NCBI GenBank assembly: GCA_001661515.1
Contig: LUVW01000038.1
Coordinates: 1-64,000 of the forward strand
From: Capniomyces stellatus
Lineage: Eukaryota > Kickxellomycota > Harpellomycetes > Harpellales > Legeriomycetaceae
DNA length: 64,000 bases
Reading direction: 5' to 3'
Below the pieces are notes generated by a model, which saw only the letters and a program-made list of their open reading frames with translations, was not told the origin of the DNA and ran no database searches. Shown here piece by piece: positions 32,221 through 43,900 of this stretch (the stretch's first letter is position 1; every line of letters starts with the position of its first letter). A program made the translations under genes and the position numbers.

Positions 32221-35200
32221 ATGGGAACTGATATTACAAATACTGGTTATGAACCAAATGGCGGTGTTACAAAATCTAAAAAGAAAAACAAGCCTAAGCC
32301 ACTGGCGGAGATTAGCTTATACTCGATAATCGAGAGCAGCATTAGAAAGGGTGCGGTGCGAAGTTTAAATTCAAAAGACAATATGGCAGAAAGTAGGCAA
32401 TATACTAAACAACGATCAGGATTGCTTAAAATCAACGACTCCGCGAATGCCCAAGCTGTAGAAAGTAAAAAGCAGGTTGCGCTTCAAAGAAGTAAAGGGG
32501 CGAAAATAGACAAAGATAATAACAGAATGTTTGGCTGGGCAGGAAATACTCATTTAAGCGCAATTCCAAAGTACTTTGGCAATGTTGAAGGTGGTCAAAC
32601 AGGACGGCAACGAGGCACAAGAACTGAAATAATTGGTAAAGCATCTGGTGAAAGCACAATTGGTATTCGCGAAAAAGGTGTAGAAAAGTCTGTTGTTAAA
32701 GGAAGATCCCAAAACGATAGAATATACTTGGATTCTGGTCCACAGAACAAAGCTGATTCTTCAGCTCCGACAAGCACCTTTCGTGGGATCCAGAGGGAGA
32801 CACCAAAAGTTAAGAAAATCAGCAAGGTCAAGGTTGGGTTTTTGAATCAACGGGTTGTAGTCAAGAACATTTTATCTAGGCCTGGGAGCGATGAGAAACT
32901 GGCAGTAGGAGATTCGGCTAATGCCACAAGTTTATGTATTTGTACCGGCGCTGAAAACGGTACCAGGAAACATGGAGCTTCTGAGCATTATACTGATAAT
33001 AAAACTGTGGCAGACAAAGCAGCTAGCACTTGCTTGGCTACTAGAAATAGTGGACGTGATATAAACTTAGCAAATGATAAACAGCTGTCAGCAGTAAAAG
33101 CACACTATGGTGCTCGAGGAAAGTTTGTTAGGAATAAAAGCTGGAGTGCTTGTAGCCAAGTTCAAAAGTTAAGAACACTGTCGCTCTTTACCAGCGAGGG
33201 CGAGACCCAAAGGTGAGTGGTTTTACGGTGCCTTTTTTTTAATATTTTTTATCCTTTGCTCTTTACCCAAAGCTGGCTTTTGTATTTTATCTTGTAATTC
33301 GGTATCAAGGTAGCGTTTGGTAGTAAAGAAAATCTATGAATCACTTGTATAGTTACGTCACCCAGATCGTCAGTGAAGAGTTGGATGCAGCAGTGGACGT
33401 ATTCCTTAAGAAATTGGTCAAATTCCAAACTCGCAAAGTCAAGACTGAGCCCATGAAGGCTAAAACGAAACAGCGATATTGTACCGGGATGCACGAGGTT
33501 TTAAAAAAGGCAAGGCTTGGAAAACTAAAATGCATCATAATATGCGTAAACATCCAGCCAAGCAATTATAGCACAGGGCATGCCAACGACGAGGTCAGAA
33601 AGCTGATTAGTTTGTGCTACACTAAAAGCATCCCAATAGTGTATTCCAACACACGCAAGGGTTTAGGGTCGATAATTTCGACTAATAAAGACTATAGAAT
33701 GGTTTCGTGTGTAGGGATCACATTTATTGATGGGGCGGATGAAGAGTTCAAAACTATGACCTGTCTATCAAAGGAGCTTACTGATGAGTGGATACACCAG
33801 TTTTTAAGCGAGCCAACTGCCGATAGCAGAGATAAGTTAACAATAAATAGTGAAAGACTAAAAAAAACCATTCTTGTTTTCAAGCCATTAGTATCTGCGT
33901 CGTGGTTTGGCATGTTTAAGCCGGGGTTGATTTCATCGTGTATAAATTATGAGTTAAGTCCAACTCCAACTGGTGCGGAGGACAGCTGCGCTAGTAGCCT
34001 TGGGTTGTTTGGCGTTGTAAATCAGGTAGCAAAAATAGATTTTGCAGGTAGCATGATGACGCCTATTCTTATTGCGATGAACAACGGGCATTCAGAGTTT
34101 TTAAACGAACTTATTGATGTTAACAACGAATGGGTTGGCCATATTGATTTTAAGGCGACTAACTTTAAAAGAGAAAACGTATTTCATCTAGCCGCAAAGG
34201 GCAGGCACTTTGATCTGATACTCCGTGTAATTGAGTTCAGCAACAATAACATGGCTGAAACTTGCAATTTCCATAATGAAAATGACTATGTTGGAGACGC
34301 GAAGAAAAAGAGCGACAAATACGACTTTAGCAAGGAATTGTTAAAATTATCGTTTGAGAATTTGAGCCCATTAATGATTATGCTCAGTAACGAAATCGAG
34401 CCATGCAGTTTCACTAGAATAATGGACTACATTAAAAAGCCACCCCGTTGTAGAGGCGAACCAGGAAAACGAGGACAGGAACCACGAAAAGACGTGTTGG
34501 ATAATTGGTACGTACCTGAAACGCTGATGGCTGCTCACGGATGCAACAATATTAAGAAAAAAGATACAAATCTTGGGAAATACTTGCCTACACTCATTGA
34601 TTTGGCAGTATCTAGCTACAAAAACACGAGCCATTGCGAGCAAATTATACAGATTCTCACTCAGTTTACTATCCCAGCCAGCGTACTACTGCCGGGAATT
34701 GATGACATCACTATGGCTACTCAACATGCTCATTCAGATGGACACACTAGTACTATGGACTCCTCGCCGATTAATAAACATTCGGTTGATCATAATGATA
34801 GTAACCAAAGCAATGCGCGTCCTAATAACAATCTGTGTGTGTACCCTGACTACCACTGGTTATTTACATCATCGAAGCGAAATATGCAAGTTGTGTTTCA
34901 GCGTTTATTTGACCAGATAAATAAGATAGCTGGGGGAGATCTCTCCGATAAAATCGGCAAAATGACAAATGTAACTAGCCAAAGTCAAAGCCAAAGCCAA
35001 AGCGGAGTTAGCGACATGCTGGATATGGACAACAAAAACGCCAGTAAAGTAAAGTTGAAAGGAACAGATCCAAATACCGAGTCTTGTAGCAAATCAATTA
35101 TAGAAAACGTCAAGCTTTTCAGTGAGAGTTCTGACTCGGGCTGCTCTGGCCTACTTGAAAATGAAACATACTTGATTGCACTGCTTGCAGCCCTAAACCT

Positions 35201-35687
35201 ACTAAATTCGGTGGACTCTAAACACCGCTCTGCATTTTGGTATGCATGCTACTATGCACACTTGCCGATGTGTAAATCTTTGATACATACTCAAAACTAC
35301 CTGAAAAGGTTAATAATTCACAAACTAAAATACCTAGATTGCGGATTATCAAATTGCGGGAGTACCTTGGACAGGCAAAGTTCTAAAACAAAGGCCTTGA
35401 GATCCTTTCTGGCTGATGTGTTAAACGCCGATTTGCGCTTCCCGGCGACCAACAGCAATAGCAGCAATAACAGCAGAGAAATCGCGTATTTGGCTCCAAA
35501 AAACATAGTTGGAGAGTTCATGGACGATCCTCTGTACAACCTGGCCTGCACAAAATTGAAAAACAACATTGACACCACACCCAGTGACACCAACCAACAA
35601 ACGCTTGTCTTTAAACGCTGTAATAAATGTAAAGCGTGTTTGAGACTTGATGATAGAATAAAAAAAATTAACCTTCTTTTTGACTGA
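32221..35687 (+). CDS. SECISBP2: SECIS-binding protein 2-like protein with C-terminal ankyrin repeats
   Basis: Two exons, 32221-33212 and 33329-35687, give 1116 residues. Residues 1-330 are basic and disordered; KKKNKPKPLAEISLYSII near the N-terminus resembles the Lys-rich/LDLG element of SBP2. Residues ~336-480 match the SBP2 RNA-binding region: YVTQIVSEELDAAV, LVKFQTRKVKTEPMKAKTK (the SBP2-specific lead-in), then the L7Ae fold with LKCIIICVN, IPIVYSNTRKGLG and VSCVGITFIDGADEEF. SBP2 binds the SECIS stem-loop in selenoprotein mRNAs and brings eEFSec to recode UGA. After ~570 come ankyrin-like repeats (TPILIAMNNGHSEFLNELI, NVFHLAAKGRHFDLILRVI; another at ~940-985), not known from SBP2, and a terminal CNKCKAC cluster. 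The splice junction continues the SBP2 frame exactly. A non-selenium L7Ae role remains possible. Confidence 0.85.
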
Positions 35688-38054
35688 AGCAGCTTATATA
35701 ATAACCAGCACATACAATTACTGTTGCGTGTGGCTTGGGCTGGCTGAAACACTAGAATAGATACAATTTATTGTCACTAATGCCAAATATTTTACTAAGA
35801 CTAATCAATGATATTTGACAAATCCAGTACAACAACACTAACCGCACCAAGTCTACATTGCGTTATTTGGATTGACCATTAATTCAGACTTTTTCATTTT
35901 AGTTTTGCTGTGCTAGGCTTACTTAATTTATTTTTATTTTATTTTTGCGAAACGTTGTACTAACACGTTTTAATGTTACTTTAAATGGCCTGACGACAAG
36001 TATACTTTTAGAGTTGTGTTTTTATATAGTTAATACGTGACCTGGTTTCTGGCAAAAGCACTACATTTTAAGAACAGCATGTTAAATTGTTAATATTAAG
36101 TTGAAAATAAAAAAACTGAATAATACAATTCTAAATAAGACTCAACAAATATCAGCTAACAACTCATTTGTATTCGGTTAGTACAGTCAATACAGCCGAT
36201 AAACCATAGCGATAATTATGAGTCCTGTTTCAGACGGGGATTATAGTACCACATAATCACATACACTACCAACTATATTTATACGTTACCATTCCTCATC
36301 AAGGCGTGTGCTGTGATTGACGGTTGTTATTTGATGTTTGGGTAAATTATGGACCATTGAAGGCCCTAGCAATGGACCCTGGTGGCTTTACATGGTCCCC
36401 CTTTATTTATTCACTCAATGGAACTTTCTAATTAACAGTTGGTGTGATTGAATAGCTCTAGTCCCCGTTATAAACTTTACACAAGTATTCTCTTTGTTTC
36501 TGTTTTACATGCGCTTTATTTATTTTTGATTTATAAACCGTTGAGATTGTGTTGTATTACAATTGTTTTTCACGAGTCTGTAATATGGTTAGGCCTTTTT
36601 CAAATTAGGCAAGATACAGGAACTGTGTTCTGTGGAGCACTGATAGCTACTGAACTGGCAGTAGCTATATTTTTATTGGGCGCAACAACCGTATTGCATT
36701 CTAAGTAGCGTTTGGCTAAATTTGATTGAACATAGGTATGCAAGTTGAATACAGTGCGCTCGTTTCTACATGTTTTATGATGAATATCATTGTGCAACAG
36801 CATGCTAATTTTATCCAACTATTTATAATGTTTTTTATATTCGCTTGAGCTCAACTCCCACACTTCCCTCCTTATATGTCCCTCTTCATTTAGGACTCGG
36901 GTTGTCTAGAAATTACCAGGCTGGTAGTTGTATTAAACACATCATAGCTATCTTGAATCAACTGAATAAATTAAGCTATTTCAAAGTTCAACACTACCTT
37001 ATTCAGAAGTAGTCAAAATGGTCGGAACAGGATTTTCTCCATTTGCTCGAATAGTAGAAAAGCAAGAGTGGAACAAGTTTTTGATTTGATTTGATTTGAT
37101 TTGATTAAACTTTTTGGAATTTGAACATTGCCGAACCTGGAATCGATGGGCTTGTATAGAGTTAACATTGGTAAGTACTTATACATGTGATTCGGTATAA
37201 CAGGTACATTTTACCTGGTGGGCCTGGCAAAGTTGTATATACTTACATTTTGGACCAAAGTTACAAAGTCAGCCCATCTCCTGCATAATACTCTGCGATC
37301 CAAGCTGAATCGGTAACTCGCTAGCGAATAAAAGCGAGCTTATCCTTTTCCTTCTAGAATAAGTGCAATTTACACACTAGCGCATGATAAAAATTTTGTG
37401 AACGTTCTAACTACTGCTACTAGACCAATTACTACACGTATAGTACAAACACAAGTAGTAAAGCATTGAGTAATGTTCAAACTTGACACAGTTAATGTGC
37501 AGCATTTAGAAATATAAGTCGACTTTGGCCATTATTTTTCCATTCAAGTATTCCAAAAAAAAGTTAATGGAAGAAAAGAAAGCGTGTTTTTTGTTTTGTT
37601 TGTCTTTCCATTTGCTTAATATCGTTAAACAAGAATAAAAGAAAAGTAGTGCTGCGTCCTAAAGAAAAACAAACCATTTCATGTTATTTTTATAAGCTGA
37701 CTAAAAATAAAGTCACTGTTTTATTTTCCTCTACTTTTTCATTATACACTAGCCTCTTGACTTTGGTTCGGTAGTTTGAGTGGGTTTGCCTAACATAAAC
37801 AATAAGTTGAGTCTCGTTTTAATGCTGGAAACAAGGAATCAGCAAACAAAAGTAAACATACTTTTGAAATTTTTTTGTTGAGGCCTTTGATGTTTTTACA
37901 ATTAATACTAATTCTAAAAAAAAGAGAGAGATGGCTGTTGAGCTTTGTTATTTAAGGACCATAAAACACTCTCTATAACCTACTTTTAATTTTCTTTTCC
38001 GAGCAACTGAAGAAAAAAAGAGCAAAAAAGTAAAAGAGCGAGGTAAATAAAAGA
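35688..38054. other. Gene-poor interval before the permease gene
   Basis: About 2.4 kb of AT-rich DNA. A 22-codon frame with a good-looking start (ATG at 37018) ends inside a five-copy TTGAT repeat (37081-37105) and has no convincing splice continuation. No family is recognised elsewhere. The last few hundred bases should carry the permease promoter. Confidence 0.5.
37081..37105 (+). repeat. TTGAT pentamer repeat, five copies
   Basis: Five perfect direct copies of TTGAT in noncoding sequence. They are short enough to be chance slippage. Confidence 0.85.
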
Positions 38055-39587
38055 ATGAATGCAAAAATTAAAAGCTTTATTAAAAGCCTTTTCATCAGAA
38101 AGCCGCTTGAGCTTTCAAAGTCTGAGGGAGACAACTCGACTCTGAAAAGATCACTGACGCAAATAGATTTAGTATCTATTGGGATAGGAGCAACCATTGG
38201 TGCTGGGATATTTGTGTTGACAGGGATAGTTTCGGCAAACTACACGGGACCTGCGTCATGCATTTCGTTCATGATTTCGGGAATAGCGTCGATTCTAACA
38301 GCGTTCTCATATGCTGAGATGTCCTCAATGGTTCAGACATCAGGGTCTGCTTACGCGTACGCCATTACTACCATGGGTGAGTTTTGTGCGTGGACAGTTA
38401 GCTGGCACATAATATTGGAGTATGTGGTTGGAGCCGCAACTGTTGCGTCAGCTTGGACAAAGTACGTGGGCGAGTTTATCGATGCGTGCTCGGGGCATAA
38501 AATGGATAATACTATAACAAATGCGCCTATTTTTTACAATCCCAAGCTGGAAAAGTTTGAAATTGTAAAAGGCGCCTACATCAACTTTCCATCAATCTGT
38601 ATCTCGCTGGCAATCACAGCCCTGTTGATATTTGGGATGAAGGAGTCCAAGCTCACAAACAACATAGTTGTTGTAGCAAAGATTGTTGCAATCCTGTTGT
38701 TTATTTTTGGAGGAATAAAGTATGTGAATAAAGACAACTACGTACCCTTTGTTCCCGAAAGGAAAGGCAATGCATACGGAGTAGGAGGTGTGTTTACAGG
38801 TGCGCAAAAGCTGTTCATGGCATACATAGGATTTGATGCGGTTTCCACTGCAGCGCAAGAGGCGATTAACCCAAAGAGAGATCTTCCAGTGGGTATAATA
38901 GTATCACTACTGATCTGCTCGTTGCTGTATGTTGCCGTTGCCGTTGTTCTAACAGGGGTTGCAAAGTACGACACTTTGACCGACAAGGCTATAACCAATA
39001 TATTTGATGGCATGCCGGGTGCCAAGTGGCTACAGATCAGCGTGACAGTAGGTGCTATAGCAGGGCTGACGTCTGCATGTCTTGTTAATGTTATGGCTGG
39101 TGCAAGGTTGTTTATGAATGTGGCAAGCGATGGGCTGTATCCAAGTATGTTTGGAAGAGTTCACCATAAATTCAAAACCCCGTACTTTTCCACGCTTATC
39201 ATTGGAGGTACGGTTGCGGTGCTTTCTGGGTTTTTCCCTGTGGATGTTCTTTCAGACATGGCATCATCTGGCGCGTTGGTAGTTTTTTGTTTTGTAAACA
39301 TAGGAGTTGTAGTGTTCAGGATCACCAACCCTGAGGTAGAACGTTCGTATAAGGTTCCGTTTGGGCCGTATATCATCCCTGGGCTAGGTGCAATAGTAAC
39401 ATTTGCCCTGCTAATAATGGCCGAAAACAACACTAAGATCAGAATGGCAATATGGTTTGCTATAGGAACTGTAATTTATTTTCTTTTTGCGCGGAGGAAC
39501 TCATTCTTGCTGAACCCAGAAAAGTCCCCGGACGAGAACTACATGAGAATTATGAATGGAGAGAAAAAACTCGATTTGGAATCGTAA
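38055..39587 (+). CDS. Cationic amino acid transporter-type permease (APC superfamily)
   Basis: Single exon, 510 residues. The first ~30 residues are cytosolic and basic, then SLTQIDLVSIGIGATIGAGIFVLTG, the first helix and unwound substrate-binding turn typical of CAT/YfnA transporters. About 12-13 hydrophobic helices follow. The helix 6 region reads AYIGFDAVSTAAQEAINPKRDLP, a strong CAT signature, and helix 8 is AGLTSACLVNVMAGARLF. It most likely moves amino acids across the plasma or vacuolar membrane; substrate choice (cationic or neutral) cannot be read from the sequence. It is unlike the YAT-family permeases that dominate in yeasts. The start is supported by the complete family N-terminus. 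Confidence 0.9.
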   Translation: MNAKIKSFIKSLFIRKPLELSKSEGDNSTLKRSLTQIDLVSIGIGATIGAGIFVLTGIVSANYTGPASCISFMISGIASILTAFSYAEMSSMVQTSGSAYAYAITTMGEFCAWTVSWHIILEYVVGAATVASAWTKYVGEFIDACSGHKMDNTITNAPIFYNPKLEKFEIVKGAYINFPSICISLAITALLIFGMKESKLTNNIVVVAKIVAILLFIFGGIKYVNKDNYVPFVPERKGNAYGVGGVFTGAQKLFMAYIGFDAVSTAAQEAINPKRDLPVGIIVSLLICSLLYVAVAVVLTGVAKYDTLTDKAITNIFDGMPGAKWLQISVTVGAIAGLTSACLVNVMAGARLFMNVASDGLYPSMFGRVHHKFKTPYFSTLIIGGTVAVLSGFFPVDVLSDMASSGALVVFCFVNIGVVVFRITNPEVERSYKVPFGPYIIPGLGAIVTFALLIMAENNTKIRMAIWFAIGTVIYFLFARRNSFLLNPEKSPDENYMRIMNGEKKLDLES

Positions 39588-40907
39588 AACCTTTGAACCA
39601 ACTGCTCAAAATGTGCATTATTCGAAATGTGTTGTATTATGGAAATCCACCACAAGTATTTTATTATTACTGCTATTATTATTACTACTACTATTGCACT
39701 ATTTTTGAGACAATTAGTTATTACGATCTTTAAACACAATTGTTAAGGTAGTCAACAATCAATAAAGCCAATTTCTATAAACTATGGAGAAGTATTCGAG
39801 TAGGGTTTTGTTTGGTAAGACAGAATTATCCTCGTTAACTTAATTCAAAATAAGGTTCTTTGTTCCTCAACAATAGCATGTTCTGGCGATTAGAGTTTTG
39901 GCAAGAATTACCATGCCGAAAAGGGAATGCATTTAAATACAGCCACTAGTAAGCAGTGAAAAGCACATATTGTGGAGAGAGCTGTGTTGGCAAATTTGGA
40001 TGTGTTTGGTTTGTTTACACATTATATTGCTGGTGCTGTTTTCGGAGAATCCTGTGGATTGAAATTAGCGGGCGTTTTCCGATCAAGTAGGAAGGTTAAA
40101 CGGCAGTATTGATTGAACCAAAATAACAAAAATTGTAATCAATTGAAGCGAGTCTGGCTCGAAACTGAAATGGAACCAAAAAAAAATAAAAAGATTTAGT
40201 AGAGACAACATGAATCAACCATCGATTGGCGGCAAATCGGTTTTGGAAACCGGCTTGAAATTAAGGCAGAAATGTAAAACTGCGGACTTTTGCAAGCGAT
40301 AAATATCTATTGGAAAATTAAGTGTAAATCAAAAGAAATTCGATTTCTTGATTTTTAATTTATTGAAATTGGAATTTGCATTTTTTTTATTGAAATTGAA
40401 ATTGAAATTTGGTCTCTTTATAGTAAACTGTAAAATAAAATATAAAATCGAAATTAGCGAAATCAACAGTAACAACAGTAACAACAGTAACAACAGTAAC
40501 AACAGTAACAACAGTAACAACAGTAACAACAGTAACAACAGTAACAACAGTAACAACAGTAACAACAGTAACAACAGTAACAACAGTAACAACAGTAACA
40601 ACAGTAACAACAGTAACAACAGTAACAACAGTAACAACAGTAACAACAGTAACAACAGTAACAACAGTAACAACAGTAACAACAGTAACAACAGTAACAA
40701 CAGTAACAACAGTAACAACAGTAACAACAGTAACAACAGTAACAACAGTAACAACAGTAACAACAGTAACAACAGTAACAACAGTAACAACAGTAACAAC
40801 AGTAACAACAGTAACAACAGTAACAACAGTAACAACAGTAACAACAGTAACAACAGTAACAACAGTAACAACAGTAACAACAGTGGCGTAAAAATAAAAA
40901 CGAGGTA
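39588..40907. other. Permease-RAD2 spacer with minisatellite
   Basis: Holds the permease 3' region, a short TTA/CTA microsatellite near 39656-39700 and a 420-bp perfect minisatellite (40465-40884) ending 23 bases before the RAD2 ATG. An open frame from the ATG at 40348 runs through the repeat and stops at TAATG, overlapping the RAD2 start. No other gene is seen. Confidence 0.6.
40465..40884 (+). repeat. Perfect 9-bp minisatellite (AACAGTAAC), 46.7 copies
   Basis: 420 bases made only of the 9-mer AACAGTAAC repeated 46 full times plus AACAGT, with no substitution visible. It ends 23 bases before the RAD2 ATG. In one frame it encodes Asn-Asn-Ser without stops; one other + frame is stopped in every unit. 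Perfect uniformity means a recent expansion or ongoing homogenisation, and the assembled length may be collapsed. Confidence 0.97.
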
Positions 40908-43900
40908 ATGGGTGTCACTGGACTATGGAATGTGGTTGAAGGAAATTCAAAGCCTGTTAGGCTTGAAGCACTGGAAAATAGAAGGCTGGCTATTGATGCC
41001 TCAGTATGGATTCATCAGTTTATGAAAGCGATGAGAGACAAGTCTGGAAATGAGATAGAGAACGGGCATATAATTGGGTTTTTTAGGAGAGTATGCAAGC
41101 TGTTGCATTACGGAATTCGGCCAGTTTTTGTTTTTGATGGTAGCCCGCCTGAATTAAAAAAACTGACGATGGTAATTAATCCAATATCTAGAATAGTTAA
41201 ATGCGTCAATTGAAAACGTGAGCAGAAATGCAAGAATTGCCTTCATTAAATTCAAACATGTAAAAGTGAGAATAAAGAGAAAGAATTAAATAATAATTGA
41301 AAATGTAGCAAAAAAGAAGGAATCGGCAGTATGAACAGGAACGAGAGGTCAAAGTAGCAGCCGAAAAGCTTTTGGTTTCGCAAATGAAGGTTCGAATGTT
41401 AACGGAAAATGTCCAGGCTGGGGGAAAGTCCAAGAGAAGGAGCTTAGGGCAGAGTCCAACAGGGAGTATTGAGAAGGGCAAGACGCCGCCAAGCAATAAA
41501 AAGCGAAAAAGAGACGAGTATGATTTGCCAAATGAGTCGGCTGAGAAGGTGAATGGAACAATAATAGGAGCGGATTTGGGAAAGGAAATGGATCCACGGC
41601 TTCCGACTAGAGAGGAGGCTAAAGAAGGGAATTTTTGGGATAAAGTGCTGCTGGGTCGAAAGTTGATCGGTGGGTATGATAGAGACAAAGTGAAGAAGCT
41701 TGGAAAATCGGTGGGTAAAACGAGGGGAAAGGATGAAGATAGGGATGGGGATAGTGATGATGATATTATTGAGGTATACGAGGACGAACTGGAGGAGTTT
41801 GATAGTGTGGCAAAGGATGTCGATATGGACAGCAAAGAGTTTTTGGAGCTATCTTTGGAAGAACGACATGCTTTGCTAAAAGATTTGAAGGATGTATCAA
41901 GGCAAACGTCGTATGGGCGGCTGAAGAGAATGATTGAGGGATCAAAGACAGCAATGGATTTTTCGCAGATGCAAATAGACAACTTGATGATGCGGAATAG
42001 CCTGATGGCAAAGTACATGGCGGTATCAGGAGCGTCAGATCGAATTATGTCGTTGAAAAAGGGTGATTACTCGGAGTCTAAGGCAGTTGCTGGGCAAAGA
42101 GGGGTCAAGTATGTGTTGATTAGAGACGAGAGGCCAGGAAGGGGCTGGCGACTAGGTGATCCTACCAAGAAAGCCGAGTATGAGGAACAGAAAAAAGATG
42201 CCGAAACTCGCCAAAATGGCAAAAGTAATGAGAATTACATAGACCTGTATAGCGATGAAGCTGAGGTAGTTGATTTGCGACTGGACGGTGAAGATGATTT
42301 GGAAAGAGGCATTGAAAGACCAATGGTAGGATACCGTGGCGACAAGGATATTGAAATAAGCCATAGCGTGGACATTGACTTTGAGTCGGATTTAGAACCA
42401 GAAAGTGCGATCGGAAATGGCATTTATAGAGAACACGGAAGCGCGGATAATGGTGTAGGTGATGGTGTAGATGATGGTTTAGCTGTTGATAAAATATCAG
42501 GGAACAGTAGCAGTAGCGAGGATATAGAGTTTGAGGAGGTTCCAATTCCAAGTGCTGATGAAGAGCCAATTTTGGAAAGTGTACCATTTCAGGGTGAAGG
42601 GTACAGCGAGACTTTGGAATCCGGGGGAGATGGATATTTTTTAGTTGGAAGTCAGGCACCAAGGAGTGTGGACAGTTTTACGAACGCCGAGGATACGTTC
42701 AGTTTGTCTGAGCCTTTGCTGGAAAAGCTGAGCGAAAACAACAAGCAAGTCGGTAGCGCGGACTACTTTGACGATGGATCTGAGCTTTTTACAGATAGTG
42801 ACTACAATGAGTTTGATTCTTGTGAAGAAATAGAGTTTGAAATAAAGAGCTTGAAAAGCAACAATAAAGTTAGTTTAGTCGAATTAAGCGACAATGAGAG
42901 GGACAATAATGACAAAAATGGCGATAAAAAAGAAAAGAACAGCCAGGATCTAGAAAAGGGGAATGTTAGTAAAGCTTCGAGTATCGGAGGTCAGGGAAGC
43001 GGCTCAAGGCTAGGCTTAAAGTTTGAGGTCAAATCTGGAAATAAAGCTAAAAGCGATGGTATTAGTGGTTTAGAAGGCATGATTGGTGAAGGTAGGCACA
43101 GTTTTATGGAGAAATTAATGGGCTGCAAAGAGACTGGAAGTACAAAAGCAGGGGTGGAGCTAAAAAGAGAAAGGCCAGATATAAATAGCACAAATGTGGA
43201 GGGTGGGGAATATGTTGGCAATGGTGCTAGTAGTAGCAAAGCAGTTGAGTTGATCAAGTTAGATGACGAGTTTGAAAATAGAGAAGCTGAGGGTAAAACT
43301 AGCGGCAGTGAAGTAGTAGTGAATGAAAAGAAGGTGGTGGATAAATTTGGAGAGGAAAAGCCAAGTGAGAATGTATATACAAGGACAGATAGTGTTGGGA
43401 TAAGGGATAGTTATAAAGATGAAGAGGAGACCAAAGAAAATAAGGAGCAAAGACTGCTGACGCCAAATCCACAGGGGAACATGTTTGTTGCAGGGACTGC
43501 GTTGGGGCTTGGGGAGATCAGGGGGCTTGAACAAAAAACACCAGAGACAAGCAAAAGCAGGGGCAGTGTGGAGGGGAGTAAGGGAAACAGTGGGTCGTTG
43601 AAAAAGTACTACTCGCCATTTAGTCAGGGGAGTGTGGAGTCAATACTGAGTGAATATTCGATGAAGAGCGTGGATTTTCTATCACCAACAAAGTCACAGC
43701 GGAGGAAATCTTATGGGATGGAAAGTAAGAGCATTGGCGGCATGGACCTGGAGTTGGACAGCTTTGAGGGGGTGGGCGAAAGAAAAGATGCAGAAACGAA
43801 AGGGACAACTGTTTTAGAGAGCGAGAAGGGTGAAAAGAGAGCCGTGGACAGCCGGGCAAAGGTTGACGAGATGATTGAGGGGTTGAACGAAGAGATAGGC

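Noticed and set aside
37018..37090. Short frame MVGTGFSPFARIVEKQEWNK that looks like the start of a small mitochondrial protein
   Set aside because: It stops after 23 codons inside a TTGAT repeat; no consensus donor or downstream exon could be joined in frame.
40329..40918. Long poly-Leu and Cys-Tyr open frames on the minus strand across the minisatellite
   Set aside because: They are produced by the 9-bp repeat having no stop in those frames; there is no non-repetitive domain or promoter context.
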